A stretch of DNA of 64,000 nt, taken from Rhodobiaceae bacterium (GTDB lineage: Bacteria; Pseudomonadota; Alphaproteobacteria; Rhizobiales; Tepidamorphaceae). The stretch is taken from positions 310,001-374,000 of the forward strand of contig JACKJK010000005.1 in NCBI GenBank assembly GCA_020637985.1, written 5' to 3'. Positions within the stretch are counted from its first letter, which is position 1. Each line of letters starts with the position of its first letter. Both the position numbers and the translations under genes were made by a program. This document shows positions 36,172 through 45,125 of the stretch, one piece after another. The notes under the pieces were generated by a model. That model saw only the letters and a list, made by a program, of their open reading frames with translations, was not told the DNA's origin and did not search any database.

Positions 36172-37397
36172 CTCTTCGTTTTCACCTGCGCCCTGCGCGG
36201 CTTGGCGGCTGCGGCCTTGCGTCCGCGTGCACCGGTGCGCGCACTCTTGCTTTCCGATGCTCCATCGTTGTTGGCCTTGCCGCCAGCGGCCTTGCTTCCA
36301 ATTGGCTTGCCACCAATGGCCTTTTCGGAGTTCTGGCGCTTCGCCGTGGGCTTGGCCGACGATTTTCTTTTCGCTGCCCTTCGCCCGCCGCCCGGCAGCG
36401 TGTCGAGCAGTTTGTCGAGCTGGTGGGCGGCGACCTTGTCGAAGACGACGCTCACCGGCAGCACCAGGCTGCGTCGCTTCAGGCGCATCAGCGCCGGGTC
36501 ATCGCTGCCCGCCAGGCGCACGGCGTCCTTCTCCGTCGTGACGAGACGGGCCCCCTGCGCCTTGGCCGCCGCCAGAAGGCGCTCGGCCTCTGCCGGAGAA
36601 TACGGCGCGTGGTCCGCGAAGGCATGCGTCTCGACCACGTCGAGGCCGGCATCGCGCAGCGTCGCGAAGAACTTTTCGGGCCGCCCGATCCCGGCGTAGG
36701 CGACGAGTTTCTCGCCCGCCATGTTGGCGAGCCGCTTGGTGTCCGGCTCGAGCCGCGCCCGGATCACCGGCAGGCCGCGCCGTTCGGCAAGCCGCGTGAC
36801 GGGCGCGACCGCCGCGCCATCGCCGAGGATCAGCAAGGCGCTGGCGCGCGCCAGTTGCGGCGCCAGACGCATTCTCAGCGGGCCTGCCGGAAAGACCAGC
36901 CCGTTGCCCAGTCCCGCCGCGCCGTCGGCGACCAGGATCGACAGGTCCTTGGCGATTGTCGGGTTCTGGAAGCCGTCGTCCATGACGATCAGGTCGGCAC
37001 CGCCCTCCGCCAGCGTTTCCGCACCCCAGGCACGGTTCGGTGAACACACGGTTGGCGCCACCCGCGCCAGCAGCAGCGGTTCGTCGCCGTACTGGCTTGC
37101 CGTGCCCTTGCGGTCGACCGCGACGGGCGCCTTGATGTCGGCGCCGTAGCCGCGCGAGAGCAGCCCCGGCCGGAAGCCGCGCGCCTTCATGCGCGCCGTG
37201 ATTGCGATTGCCACCGGCGTCTTGCCGGCGCCGCCGAGCGTCGGGTTGCCGATGCAGATGACCGGCACCAGCGGCCGCGCAGGAGCGACCATCCTCAGCC
37301 GCCACTCGGCGATCAGCGAATAGAGCCAGCCGAACGGCCTGAGCAGTCGTGCCAGCGCGGTTGGCTGCGGCCTTGACCAGAACTGCGGTGCCTGCAT
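36168..37397 (-). CDS. lpxK: Tetraacyldisaccharide 4'-kinase with basic C-terminal tail
   Basis: A 409-residue enzyme. Walker A GNPTLGGAGKTP (about residues 45-56), the SRGYGA motif, the metal site VMDDGFQNP, and the TTEKDAVRL motif. It phosphorylates the lipid A precursor at the inner membrane. The family body ends near residue 335; the last 75 or so residues are a Lys/Ala/Ser-rich, disordered tail (for example KRKSSAKPTAKRQ and RGRKAAAAKPRRAQ), unusual for LpxK. It is the last gene of the reverse cluster from pmbA. Confidence 0.93.
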   Translation of the reverse strand: MQAPQFWSRPQPTALARLLRPFGWLYSLIAEWRLRMVAPARPLVPVICIGNPTLGGAGKTPVAIAITARMKARGFRPGLLSRGYGADIKAPVAVDRKGTASQYGDEPLLLARVAPTVCSPNRAWGAETLAEGGADLIVMDDGFQNPTIAKDLSILVADGAAGLGNGLVFPAGPLRMRLAPQLARASALLILGDGAAVAPVTRLAERRGLPVIRARLEPDTKRLANMAGEKLVAYAGIGRPEKFFATLRDAGLDVVETHAFADHAPYSPAEAERLLAAAKAQGARLVTTEKDAVRLAGSDDPALMRLKRRSLVLPVSVVFDKVAAHQLDKLLDTLPGGGRRAAKRKSSAKPTAKRQNSEKAIGGKPIGSKAAGGKANNDGASESKSARTGARGRKAAAAKPRRAQVKTKS

Positions 37398-37417
37398 GCC
37401 GATTGGACCTAACCCGT

Positions 37418-38737
37418 TCAGGCGGCCGGCGGTTCTCGCCGCCGCGGGGCAAGAACGGCGGCCAGCAGCGGTTCGAGCGCCTTCAGCGTCGCGTCGAGCG
37501 CGCCGGAGTAGGGCGCGAGCGCCGTCTGCGCCGCGTTGGCGCGCAATTGCGCCTTCTGGCGGTTGTCGATCAATTGGCCCATCGCTTGCGCGAGCTGGTA
37601 GGCCCCGCGCACCGATTCCGCGCCGCCGCCAAGGTCGAGCGCGCCATAGACCTCGTTGAAATTCCCGACGTGCGGTCCGTGCACGACCGCGCAGCCGAGC
37701 TTCGTCGGCTCGATCGGGTTCTGTCCGCCATGGCGGACCATCGAGCCGCCCATGAAGCAGGCCGGCACAGTTCTGAACAGCAGCCCGAGTTCGCCGATCG
37801 TGTCGAAGACGTAGAACTCGGTGTCGCGCAGGGGCTGCTTGTCGCGCGAACGCAATTGCACCGTGTGGCCGTGCGCCGACAGCATGCTGGCGATCTCCGC
37901 CCCGCGCTCGGGGTGGCGCGGCGCGATGATCGTGACGAGCCGCGGACGGGTGCGTGCCAGCGCGCCGTGCGCTTCCTCGATGATTTCTTCCTCGCCCGGA
38001 TGCGTGCTGATCGCCGCCCAGCGCGGCCGCGCGGCGAAGGCGGCGCGGAACACCGCGAGTTCGGCAGGGTCCGCCCCGGGCGCGGGAACGTCGAACTTGA
38101 TGTTGCCGGTCTCGATGACCCGCGGCGCGCCCAGTTCGCGTAACCGGTCCGCATCTCCGCCCGATTGGGCGAGGCAGACATGGAAGCAGCCGAGCAGGCG
38201 GCGAATGGTGCGCGGGAAATGCTGCCAGCGCGAATGCGAGCGCTGCGACATGCGCGCGTTCACCAGCGCCATCCTGGCGCCCGCACGCGACGCTGTCGTC
38301 AGCATGTTGGGCCACAGCTCGGACTCGGCAAACAGGATCAGTTCAGGGCGCCAGTGCGACAGGAAGCGGTTGACGAACCGCGGTGCGTCGATGGGCACGA
38401 ACTGGTGGATGGCGCGTTCCGGCAGGCTGCGCTGGACGATGCGCGCGGAGGTCACGGTCGTCGTGGTGATGAGAATGTTGAGCATCGGGAAGCTGTCGTG
38501 CAGCTTGCGGATCAGCGGCAGGATCGAGACCGATTCGCCAACGCTTGCCGCATGCGCCCACAGAAGCGGCCCCTTCGGGCGGTCGGCGCTGGCGAAGCCG
38601 AATCGCTCTGTCCGCCGCTCGGGGTCTTCCTTGCCGCGCCGCGTGCGCCAGAACACGATGGCGCCGGCCAGCGGCGTCGCCAGCCGCGTTCCGATGCGAT
38701 ACAGCATCAGCAATGTGCCGGAGCCTTTCTTGCTCAT
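37418..38737 (-). CDS. waaA: 3-deoxy-D-manno-octulosonic acid transferase
   Basis: A 439-residue GT30 glycosyltransferase: LWAHAASVGESVSILPLI near residue 55, with the catalytic Glu, and AESELWPNMLTTASRAGARM. The C-terminal donor site has FMGGSMVRHGGQNPIEP. It transfers Kdo to lipid IVA at the inner membrane. Its ATG overlaps the TGA of the upstream acyltransferase-like gene (ATGA), and lpxK follows after 20 nt. Confidence 0.96.
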   Translation of the reverse strand: MSKKGSGTLLMLYRIGTRLATPLAGAIVFWRTRRGKEDPERRTERFGFASADRPKGPLLWAHAASVGESVSILPLIRKLHDSFPMLNILITTTTVTSARIVQRSLPERAIHQFVPIDAPRFVNRFLSHWRPELILFAESELWPNMLTTASRAGARMALVNARMSQRSHSRWQHFPRTIRRLLGCFHVCLAQSGGDADRLRELGAPRVIETGNIKFDVPAPGADPAELAVFRAAFAARPRWAAISTHPGEEEIIEEAHGALARTRPRLVTIIAPRHPERGAEIASMLSAHGHTVQLRSRDKQPLRDTEFYVFDTIGELGLLFRTVPACFMGGSMVRHGGQNPIEPTKLGCAVVHGPHVGNFNEVYGALDLGGGAESVRGAYQLAQAMGQLIDNRQKAQLRANAAQTALAPYSGALDATLKALEPLLAAVLAPRRREPPAA

Positions 38738-39423
38738 TGTTTCGCGTCTGCCAGCGCGTAGGCACGCGCAGTTATGGAATTGAGACCGTCTTCGACGGTC
38801 TTGCGTTTGGCTTCGAGCTCCGCGTCGTCGGCATCGCGGGCGACGCGGATCAATGGACCGCCGGAAATCACGATCCGGCTGAATGGCAAATTGATCACCG
38901 ATTTGTCCCAGGTGTCCAGACGCCGTCTGCGGCTTGTGGCAATCGCAACTGGCATGATCGCTCTGCCGGAGTGGGCGGCAAGCCGAACGATGCCGGCGCC
39001 TGCCACTTTCGACACCTTGGGAACGTCCGCCGTCAGCGCCACGACGCGGCCCGCCTTCAGCGAAGCCAGCATTTCGCGGAACGCCGGGACACCGCCCTTG
39101 CGCCGGAACTCGGTGTTGTGGGCGCCTGAGCCGCGGATGGTGTTAATGCCGAGCTTGTGCGCGGCGATGGCATTGATTTCGCCGTCGCGGTGGCGCGAGA
39201 TCAGGGCATCGACCACATAGTTGCCCCGCCTGACGAACGGCATCATGAAGTGTTCGCCGTGCCACATCGCGATGATGACCGGCAGGTCCGCCTGGGCATC
39301 CTCATACAGCGTCGGCGGATCGATCACGTATCTGCCGGTCACGTGCACGAGGCGCAGGTAGTACGCGATGGCGGACCCGATAAGCATCTGCACTGCGCGC
39401 GAGCGACCGATCTTTTTCAGCAT
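38734..39423 (-). CDS. Lysophospholipid acyltransferase-like protein (DUF374)
   Basis: A 229-residue inner-membrane-associated protein of the DUF374/LPLAT type. IIAMWHGEHFMMPF is the HxxxxD-like site with His near residue 61, followed by ALISRHRDGEINA and GSGAHNTEFRRKGG, then ALTADVPKVSK. It may transfer or handle an acyl group of lipid A, since its family recurs between waaA and the ABC transporter in this order. The substrate is not known. The ATG is at 39423. Confidence 0.85.
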   Translation of the reverse strand: MLKKIGRSRAVQMLIGSAIAYYLRLVHVTGRYVIDPPTLYEDAQADLPVIIAMWHGEHFMMPFVRRGNYVVDALISRHRDGEINAIAAHKLGINTIRGSGAHNTEFRRKGGVPAFREMLASLKAGRVVALTADVPKVSKVAGAGIVRLAAHSGRAIMPVAIATSRRRRLDTWDKSVINLPFSRIVISGGPLIRVARDADDAELEAKRKTVEDGLNSITARAYALADAKQ

Positions 39424-39442
39424 TGCGGCCGTGTCCCTCGGC

Positions 39443-41323
39443 TCACTTCGAAGCCGCCCGGCGTCGCGCCCGGCGGCCGCTGGCGCTTGCCGTGTCGGAA
39501 TCGACCTCGCCGAGCTGCGTTTCGTACAGCCGGGCATACAGCCCGCCGCGCGCGAGCAGTTCCTCGTGCGTGCCGCTTTCCACGATCCGGCCCTCGTCCA
39601 TGACGCAGATCACGTCGGCACGCTTCACCGTCGACAGCCTGTGCGCGATCATGATGACCGTACGGTCGTTGACGAGCCGGTCGAGCGCCTCCTGCAACAG
39701 CGCTTCCGCCTCGCTGTCGAGCGCACTGGTCGGTTCGTCGAGCAGCAGGATCGGCGCGTTGCGAAGCATGGCGCGCGCAAAGGATATGCGCTGCTTCTGC
39801 CCACCGGAAAGGCGGTTGCCGGCTTCCCCGACGCGCGTTTCGTATCCATCCGGCATGGCCATGATGAAGTCGTGCGCAACGGCAGCGCGCGCCGCGGCCT
39901 CGATGTCCTCGCGCGTCGCGGCTTCCGACCCGTAGGAAATGTTCGCCGCGATGGTGTCGTCGAACAGGAACGGATCCTGCGTCACCAGCGCGGACGCCGC
40001 GCGCACGCTGCCCACCTGCGCGGCCTTCAGGTCCTGCCCGTCGATGCTCACCGTTCCCCCCTGCGGCTCGTAGAACCGCAGGATCAGGTTCAGCACCGTG
40101 CTTTTCCCCGCACCCGACGGCCCGACCAGCGCAACCTTCTGCTTGGCCGGTATGTCGAGCGAGAAATCGCGCAGGACCGGCGTGTCCGCATCATATCCGA
40201 ACGACACGTTGTCGAATGCGATGGCACCGTTGGAGACCCGAAGTGGCGCTGCGCCACCGCGGTCGGAGATTTCCGGGATCCGGTCGATGATGGCGAACAC
40301 GCGCGAGGCGGCCACCACGCCCAGCTGCAGGGTCGTCTGCAGCGTCGCCAGTCCCTTCAGCGGCTGGTAGAGCAGCATCGCGGCGGTGATGAAGCCCATG
40401 AACTCGCCCGGCGTCATCGAGCCGGTGATGCCCCGGTATCCGCCGTAGAAGATGGCCGCCGCGATGCCCACGCCAGCCAGCGTCTCGGTAATCGGTCCCG
40501 ACGCGGCGCGCACCCGTACTGCCTGCATGGCGAACTCCACCGTGCGGTCTATGACGTCGCGCACACGCGCGGTTTCCTCTTCCTCGCGGCCGTAGGCCTT
40601 GACCACGCGGATACCGTTCAGGGCCTGCGTCACGAAGGATGTCAGGTCGCCGTGCTCCTGGAAGACGCGCGTCGAGGAACGCATCATCTTGCGGCTCTGC
40701 CGGCCGATCTGGCGAAACGCGAACGGCAGCCCGATCGCCGCTGCCAGCGTCAGGATCCAGTCCATGTAGAACATGCCGCCGATCAGGAAGACGCACTTCA
40801 ACAGGTTCTTGCCCAGGCCGACGATCGACACGCCCGCCGCCGCCTGTATCGCGCCGACGTCGCCGAGGAAGCTCGACGTGAAGCGCCCCGAATGCGTCCG
40901 CTGGATCCAGGCGAGATCGGCATGCATCAGAGCGTTGAACATGCGCGCCCGCAGGTCCGCCGTGATGCGCTGGCCGATGTATTCCTCGCTGACGCTTGAA
41001 ATGTACTCCGAGATCGCCTTCACAGCGATCACCAGCACCACCAGCGGCGGCATGACGTAGAGGCTCGCCATGTTCTTGGTGACGACGATTTCGTCGGAGG
41101 TGTACTGCATCAAGAACGGCAGCGCCCCGGTGGACGCGGCGACACCCGCCATGGCGAGGAACGACAGCGCCAGGTATCCTTTCATCGGCAGCAGGTGGTC
41201 GCGCACCATGCGCGACATCACCTCGCGCGTCGACAGCGGCGCGACGGAAAGCGAATCGTCGCTCCGCGTCTTCTCGTCCCTGTCGTGGAATATCTTGCCG
41301 CGAACAGCGGTGATCTCGTTCAT
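39443..41323 (-). CDS. MsbA-like ABC transporter, permease-ATPase fusion
   Basis: A 626-residue half transporter: six membrane helices (about residues 45-330) with EYISSVSEEYIGQRITADLRARMF coupling region, then an ATPase with Walker A GPSGAGKST, signature LSGGQKQRISFARAML and Walker B ILLLDEPTSALD. A basic tail (GRRARRRAASK) closes it. The setting between cysQ/DUF4170 and waaA/lpxK suggests it flips lipid A-core like MsbA, but the same fold also exports other lipids or peptides. The start at 41323 is the first family-like ATG; no clear binding site. Confidence 0.9.
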   Translation of the reverse strand: MNEITAVRGKIFHDRDEKTRSDDSLSVAPLSTREVMSRMVRDHLLPMKGYLALSFLAMAGVAASTGALPFLMQYTSDEIVVTKNMASLYVMPPLVVLVIAVKAISEYISSVSEEYIGQRITADLRARMFNALMHADLAWIQRTHSGRFTSSFLGDVGAIQAAAGVSIVGLGKNLLKCVFLIGGMFYMDWILTLAAAIGLPFAFRQIGRQSRKMMRSSTRVFQEHGDLTSFVTQALNGIRVVKAYGREEEETARVRDVIDRTVEFAMQAVRVRAASGPITETLAGVGIAAAIFYGGYRGITGSMTPGEFMGFITAAMLLYQPLKGLATLQTTLQLGVVAASRVFAIIDRIPEISDRGGAAPLRVSNGAIAFDNVSFGYDADTPVLRDFSLDIPAKQKVALVGPSGAGKSTVLNLILRFYEPQGGTVSIDGQDLKAAQVGSVRAASALVTQDPFLFDDTIAANISYGSEAATREDIEAAARAAVAHDFIMAMPDGYETRVGEAGNRLSGGQKQRISFARAMLRNAPILLLDEPTSALDSEAEALLQEALDRLVNDRTVIMIAHRLSTVKRADVICVMDEGRIVESGTHEELLARGGLYARLYETQLGEVDSDTASASGRRARRRAASK

Positions 41324-41411
41324 GGCGCCGTTTGTAGAGGGTGGCGGGGCGCGCGTCACGTCCTGCGTCCATGCAGCGCGCGGTTTTTTGTTTGCTTGTA
41401 TGGTGCCGCCG

Positions 41412-41693
41412 TCAGGCGCCGCTGCCGGGATTCCTGGTCGTGTCGGTGGACGGATCCAGCATCCGGTGCAGATGCACGATGAAATAGCGCATGTGCGCAT
41501 TGTCGACGCTGCGCTGCGCTGCCGATTTCCACGCGTCGTAAGCGGCCTTGTAGTTCGGGTAGACGCCGACGATGTCGACCTCGTCGAGATCGCGGAACGT
41601 CGTTCCCGACAGGTCGTCGAGTTCCCCGCCGATGACAAGATGCAGCAACTGCCTGGCCGGCGCGTCTCCGCCCGCCTTGACGTCGTTCGTCAT
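41412..41693 (-). CDS. DUF4170 protein
   Basis: A 93-residue soluble protein: QLLHLVIGGELDDL, then VDIVGVYPNYKAAYDAWKSAAQ and MRYFIVHLHRMLDP. This matches the DUF4170 family, found almost only in alphaproteobacteria beside inositol-phosphatase-like and ABC transporter genes of this cluster. The ligand and function are unknown; the small alpha/beta pattern and the KxAxxAWK helix suggest an SPOR-like or dimeric fold. It lies 41 nt after the cysQ stop. Confidence 0.8.
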   Translation of the reverse strand: MTNDVKAGGDAPARQLLHLVIGGELDDLSGTTFRDLDEVDIVGVYPNYKAAYDAWKSAAQRSVDNAHMRYFIVHLHRMLDPSTDTTRNPGSGA

Positions 41694-41734
41694 GGTTCAA
41701 CCTGCTCCCTTGCCAGCAATATTGCTCGTGAATT

Positions 41735-42544
41735 TTACCCGGTGGCGTACTGTTTGCGCAATGCGGCATGCAACGTTGCGCCTGCGGCGATCAGCGGGCC
41801 GACGGTTGGCTGCGCCTTGTTGAAACCCGGCCGCCGGCCGTCCTCATGCGTGACCCTGCCGCCGGCTTCTTCCACGATCAGGCTTGCCGCGGCGATGTCC
41901 CACTCGTGCGCGTTGCCCGCCGACAGCGAGGCGTCGAAATCCCCCCGCGCCACCAGCGCGAAGCGATAGGCAAGCGATGGGATGTAACGGCGCTGCAACT
42001 GCTCTGCCGCAGCGCCCAGCGGCCGCACGGCGCCCTTTGCCGCCGCGACGCGCGCGCCCTCGATCCGCGTTCGCTCCGTGACCTTCAGCACAGCCCCGTT
42101 GCAGTGCGCCCCGCCGCCGCTGGTGGCGGTGAAGCTTTCGCCCTTCAGCGGGTTGCGGATGACGCCGGCGCGCACTTCCGCGCCTTCCGCCACGGCGATC
42201 GAGATCGTCCACTCGTCCGAGCCTTTGATGAAGCCGCGCGTGCCGTCGATCGGGTCGACGATGAACACCCGTGGCCGCTGGAGGCGCGCCGGATCGTTCT
42301 CCGATTCCTCCGACAGCCAGCCATAGTCGGGGCGTGCCCGCGCCAGTTCCTCGGCCAGGAAATGATTGACCGCCATGTCGGCCTCGCTGACCGGCGAATC
42401 GCCGTCCTTGACCCAGTGGCGCACGCCGCGGTGGAAATGTTCCGCCGCGATCTCTCCCGCGCGCACCGCAACCTGCGCGATCAGATCGAGATCCTCGGCC
42501 CACGAAGCGGCCGCGACCGGCAGGGGAGGGCTAGCGGCCGGCAA
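41735..42544 (-). CDS. cysQ: 3'(2'),5'-bisphosphate nucleotidase (inositol monophosphatase family)
   Basis: A 269-residue magnesium phosphatase. WLSEESEND (metal Glu), DPIDGTRGFIKG (metal Asp pair) and WDIAAASLIVEEAGG (metal Asp) are all present. GSDEWTISIAVAEG follows the CysQ subgroup rather than SuhB. It removes the 3'-phosphate of PAP in sulfur assimilation. The start is TTG at 42544, supported by GGAGG 9 nt upstream (42554-42558) inside the end of pmbA, overlapping it by 14 nt. Confidence 0.9.
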   Translation of the reverse strand: MPAASPPLPVAAASWAEDLDLIAQVAVRAGEIAAEHFHRGVRHWVKDGDSPVSEADMAVNHFLAEELARARPDYGWLSEESENDPARLQRPRVFIVDPIDGTRGFIKGSDEWTISIAVAEGAEVRAGVIRNPLKGESFTATSGGGAHCNGAVLKVTERTRIEGARVAAAKGAVRPLGAAAEQLQRRYIPSLAYRFALVARGDFDASLSAGNAHEWDIAAASLIVEEAGGRVTHEDGRRPGFNKAQPTVGPLIAAGATLHAALRKQYATG

Positions 42545-43883
42545 TCGTCATGTCCTCCACCAGCACCGTCGGCGCGTTCGTCGCGTAGCGGAAGACGAGG
42601 TCGTTGGCCGGCACCAAGCGCGCGAACATGTCGATCAGGTTGCCGGCGATGGTGATCTCTGCGACCGGCGCGCCCAGCTTGCCGTTCTCGATCAGGAAGC
42701 CGGCGGCGCCGCGGCTGTAGTCGCCGGTGACCGTGTTGGCGCCGTGCCCGATCAGCTCGGTGACGTAGATGCCGCTCTTGACGCTGGCGATCAGCGCCTC
42801 GGGCGTCTCGCTGCCCGCCAACAGCGTCAGGTTGCTGCTCGATGGCGATGGCGCCGAGCCGACGCCGCGGCTGGCGTGCGCTGTCGAGGCAAGGCCCAGT
42901 TCGTGCGCCGTCGCAAGATCCATGATCCAGCTCTTCAGCACTCCGTCCTCGACGAGCGCCAGCGGCCTTGCCGCCAGGCCGTCGCCGTCGAAGGGGCGCG
43001 AGGACAGCCCGCGCACGCGCAGCGGATCGTCGGTGATGGTGACGCCCTTGCCGAACAGCTGCTGGCCCATGCGCTCGCGCAGCATGCTGGTCTTGCGTGC
43101 CACCGCCGCCCCGTTGACGGCACTCGACAGGTGCCCGATCAGCCCGCCCGAGACGCGCGGATCGAACACCACCGCGCCGCTTTGCGTGGCGATCTTGCGC
43201 GGATCGAGCCGGGCGACAGCGCGCTCGCCCGCCGTGCGCCCGACCTCGGCTGCGCCGCACAGGTCCGACCGGTGCAGGGCGGAGGTGAAATCATAGTCGC
43301 GCTGCATGCCCGTCCCGCTGCCGGCGATGGCGCTGGCCGAGACCCCGTGGCGCGAGCGCATGTAGCCGCCGCAGAAGCCGTTCGAGGACACCAGCACGAT
43401 GCCCGTCAGCCCGGAACTTGCCGATGCGCCGCCGGACTTGCTGACGCCGGACACCGCAAGGCAGGCCTCCTCGGCCTCGCGCGCGGTCTCGATCAGCTGG
43501 TCGAGTTGCGGGCGCACGGGATCGAGCAGGTCGAGATCGCCGCTCGCGATGCCGGTCTCGCCCGCCTCGGCGATCCTTGCATGCGCATCCTCCGGCGCGA
43601 CGCGCGCCATGGCGACGGCGCGCTCGGCGAGCGCGGCATAGTCGGCAGGCTCGGTCTCGCTCGTCGACACGATGGCCGATCGCCGTCCGACGAAGACCCG
43701 CAGGCCCAGGTCGTCGCCCTCGGCATGCTCCATCTCTTCGAGCTTGCCGTTGCGCACCTCCGCGCCGCGCGACACGCCACGCACGGCAATCGCGTCTGCC
43801 GAATCCGCGCCGGCGCGCCGCGCCGCGTCGACGAGATCCGCGGCGCGCGTCTCCAGCGGCGCAAGATCGAGGATGTCACTCAT
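42531..43883 (-). CDS. pmbA: TldE/PmbA metallopeptidase-family protein
   Basis: A 450-residue protein of the TldD/PmbA family without the HExxxH zinc motif, so the TldE-like partner. It has GDDLGLRVFVGRRSA near residue 57 and VFDPRVSGGLIGHLSSAVNG. The C-terminal GANTVTGDYSRGAAGFLIENG stretch is diagnostic. With TldD it forms a heterodimeric protease that degrades unfolded peptides and can mature certain modified peptides. Its partner, tldD, is 13 kb away in this window. It is the first gene of the reverse lipid A cluster. Confidence 0.93.
   Translation of the reverse strand: MSDILDLAPLETRAADLVDAARRAGADSADAIAVRGVSRGAEVRNGKLEEMEHAEGDDLGLRVFVGRRSAIVSTSETEPADYAALAERAVAMARVAPEDAHARIAEAGETGIASGDLDLLDPVRPQLDQLIETAREAEEACLAVSGVSKSGGASASSGLTGIVLVSSNGFCGGYMRSRHGVSASAIAGSGTGMQRDYDFTSALHRSDLCGAAEVGRTAGERAVARLDPRKIATQSGAVVFDPRVSGGLIGHLSSAVNGAAVARKTSMLRERMGQQLFGKGVTITDDPLRVRGLSSRPFDGDGLAARPLALVEDGVLKSWIMDLATAHELGLASTAHASRGVGSAPSPSSSNLTLLAGSETPEALIASVKSGIYVTELIGHGANTVTGDYSRGAAGFLIENGKLGAPVAEITIAGNLIDMFARLVPANDLVFRYATNAPTVLVEDMTIAGR
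42554..42558 (-). promoter_or_regulatory. Ribosome binding site deciding the TTG start of cysQ
   Basis: GGAGG on the minus strand lies inside the last codons of pmbA, 9 nt before the TTG at 42544. No ATG or GTG in frame lies near the conserved start, so this site fixes the unusual start codon. Confidence 0.7.
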
Positions 43884-44123
43884 GGATGTTGTCGTCTTTC
43901 TTCCGGCACAGCGCTGTGCAGATGCATGTGGTGCTTGAATAGGTGCGCCCATCCGTGCAGGCAAGGGGCAGGCCCCGAGTTCGCTGGGTTAACGCTTAAC
44001 CTTGCACGGATTGACCCGTTTTTTACCTATCTCCTTAAGCCGATCCCAAGCCCGCTGTGGTTTTATGCTCTCCATTCCGGCGGCACGAAAAACAACAAAC
44101 GGCCGCGACAACGGAGAGGCAAC

Positions 44124-44693
44124 ATGAGGCGTCAAACGCTCTTCGGCGGGCTCGACCCCGCCTGGGTGGCCGGTGCTGTCCGGCTCGACCCGAACGAACT
44201 CCCGGCCCGCATCGCCGCACAAGGCGACTCGGAGCCGGGGGCAGCGTCCCCGGTCGCGGTCCTCGACCGTACCTCGGTGACCATCGCGCGCTCGGCCCGC
44301 GGGCCGTTCCTGAAGGTGCCGGTGGCAAGCTACGCCGGCGTCGTGCTGGCCGCCAGCGCCGCACCCGGCGCGGGCGCCGGGCTCGTTCTCTACCACGAGA
44401 CCGCCGATTTCTGCGTGCCGCTGAACGTCGCGAACGAGGGTGACGAGCTCGAAGCCGACTGGCGCACCTGGGGCGAAACCCTGTCGCGGCCGCTGTTCTT
44501 CGCCGAACCCGACGGCGAACTGCACGAGGTCGGCGGCCGGCTCGGCTCGCTCAAGGTGGGCTTTCCGCGCGCGCGCCGCGCCAACAGCTTCTTTGCCGCC
44601 CGCCGTCCCGCGTTCCTCGCCGGCCGGCATGTCGGCAGCGCCGAGTGCATCCGCATCCATCCCGTCGAGGCCGAGATCATCGCGCGCGCCTGA
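44124..44693 (+). CDS. DUF6101 protein
   Basis: A 189-residue soluble protein beginning MRRQTLFGGLDPAWVAGAVR. It has a repeated beta pattern (VAVLDRTSVTIARS, FLKVPVASYAGVVL) and a PLFFAEPDGELHEVG segment. I recognise it as the DUF6101 family restricted to Hyphomicrobiales; no function is known. It resembles a PilZ- or PH-like small barrel by strand spacing, which is only an impression. GGAGAGG 5 nt before the ATG is a strong binding site. The stop is 15 nt from the convergent monooxygenase gene. Confidence 0.75.
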   Translation: MRRQTLFGGLDPAWVAGAVRLDPNELPARIAAQGDSEPGAASPVAVLDRTSVTIARSARGPFLKVPVASYAGVVLAASAAPGAGAGLVLYHETADFCVPLNVANEGDELEADWRTWGETLSRPLFFAEPDGELHEVGGRLGSLKVGFPRARRANSFFAARRPAFLAGRHVGSAECIRIHPVEAEIIARA

Positions 44694-44708
44694 CGCGCCG
44701 CAATCGCG

Positions 44709-45062
44709 TCAGTCTTGCCGGTCGTGATAGGCGCGCTGGTCTTCCGGCGCCTCGGCGCGCTCGTCCATCGAATAGTCGCGCAGCACCTGCGCGACCCGCA
44801 GCCGGTAGCCGGCGAAATGCCGCTTGCGCCCCGCCACTTGCGCGTCTCGGTGCTCGGCGACGTTGCGCCACGCCTTCAGCGCCTCCTCGTCGCGCCAGAA
44901 CGAAAGCGACAGGTAGCGCCCCGGCGTCATCAGGCTTTCGAAGCGTTCCACCGAGATGAACCCGTCGGCCTCCGCCAGCAGCGGTTTCAGTTGCGCGGCG
45001 AGGTCGAAATAGTTGGCGGCCTCGCCCTCGCGCGGCTCGACTTCGAAGATCACGGCGATCAA
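44709..45062 (-). CDS. Antibiotic biosynthesis monooxygenase-family protein
   Basis: A 117-residue dimeric alpha/beta-barrel (ABM) protein: MIAVIFEVEPREGEAANYFD, FISVERFESLMTPGRYLSLSFW and AWRNVAEHRDAQVAGR. Such proteins are small heme- or quinol-oxidising enzymes, or simply stress proteins; the active residues are not conserved enough to say. The conserved HRDAQVAG helix is present. It starts about 60 nt downstream of the RimK-like gene on the same strand. Confidence 0.8.
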   Translation of the reverse strand: MIAVIFEVEPREGEAANYFDLAAQLKPLLAEADGFISVERFESLMTPGRYLSLSFWRDEEALKAWRNVAEHRDAQVAGRKRHFAGYRLRVAQVLRDYSMDERAEAPEDQRAYHDRQD

Positions 45063-45102
45063 GCGGATATCCTCCCTGTCCCGTCATTCCACCGTAGGAT
45101 CG

Positions 45103-45125
45103 AGAGAATCGTGATCCGATTCTCT
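45103..45125 (-). terminator. Stem-loop at the end of the RimK-like gene
   Basis: AGAGAATC, 7-nt loop, GATTCTCT, a perfect 8-bp stem that overlaps the TAG stop of the RimK-like gene by 2 nt. No long U-tract follows, so it may protect the RNA end rather than terminate. Confidence 0.4.

Noticed and set aside
41324..41411. GCGCGC pair with a T-run (about 41366-41398) as a forward terminator
   Set aside because: No forward gene precedes it, and the stem is short with a long loop.
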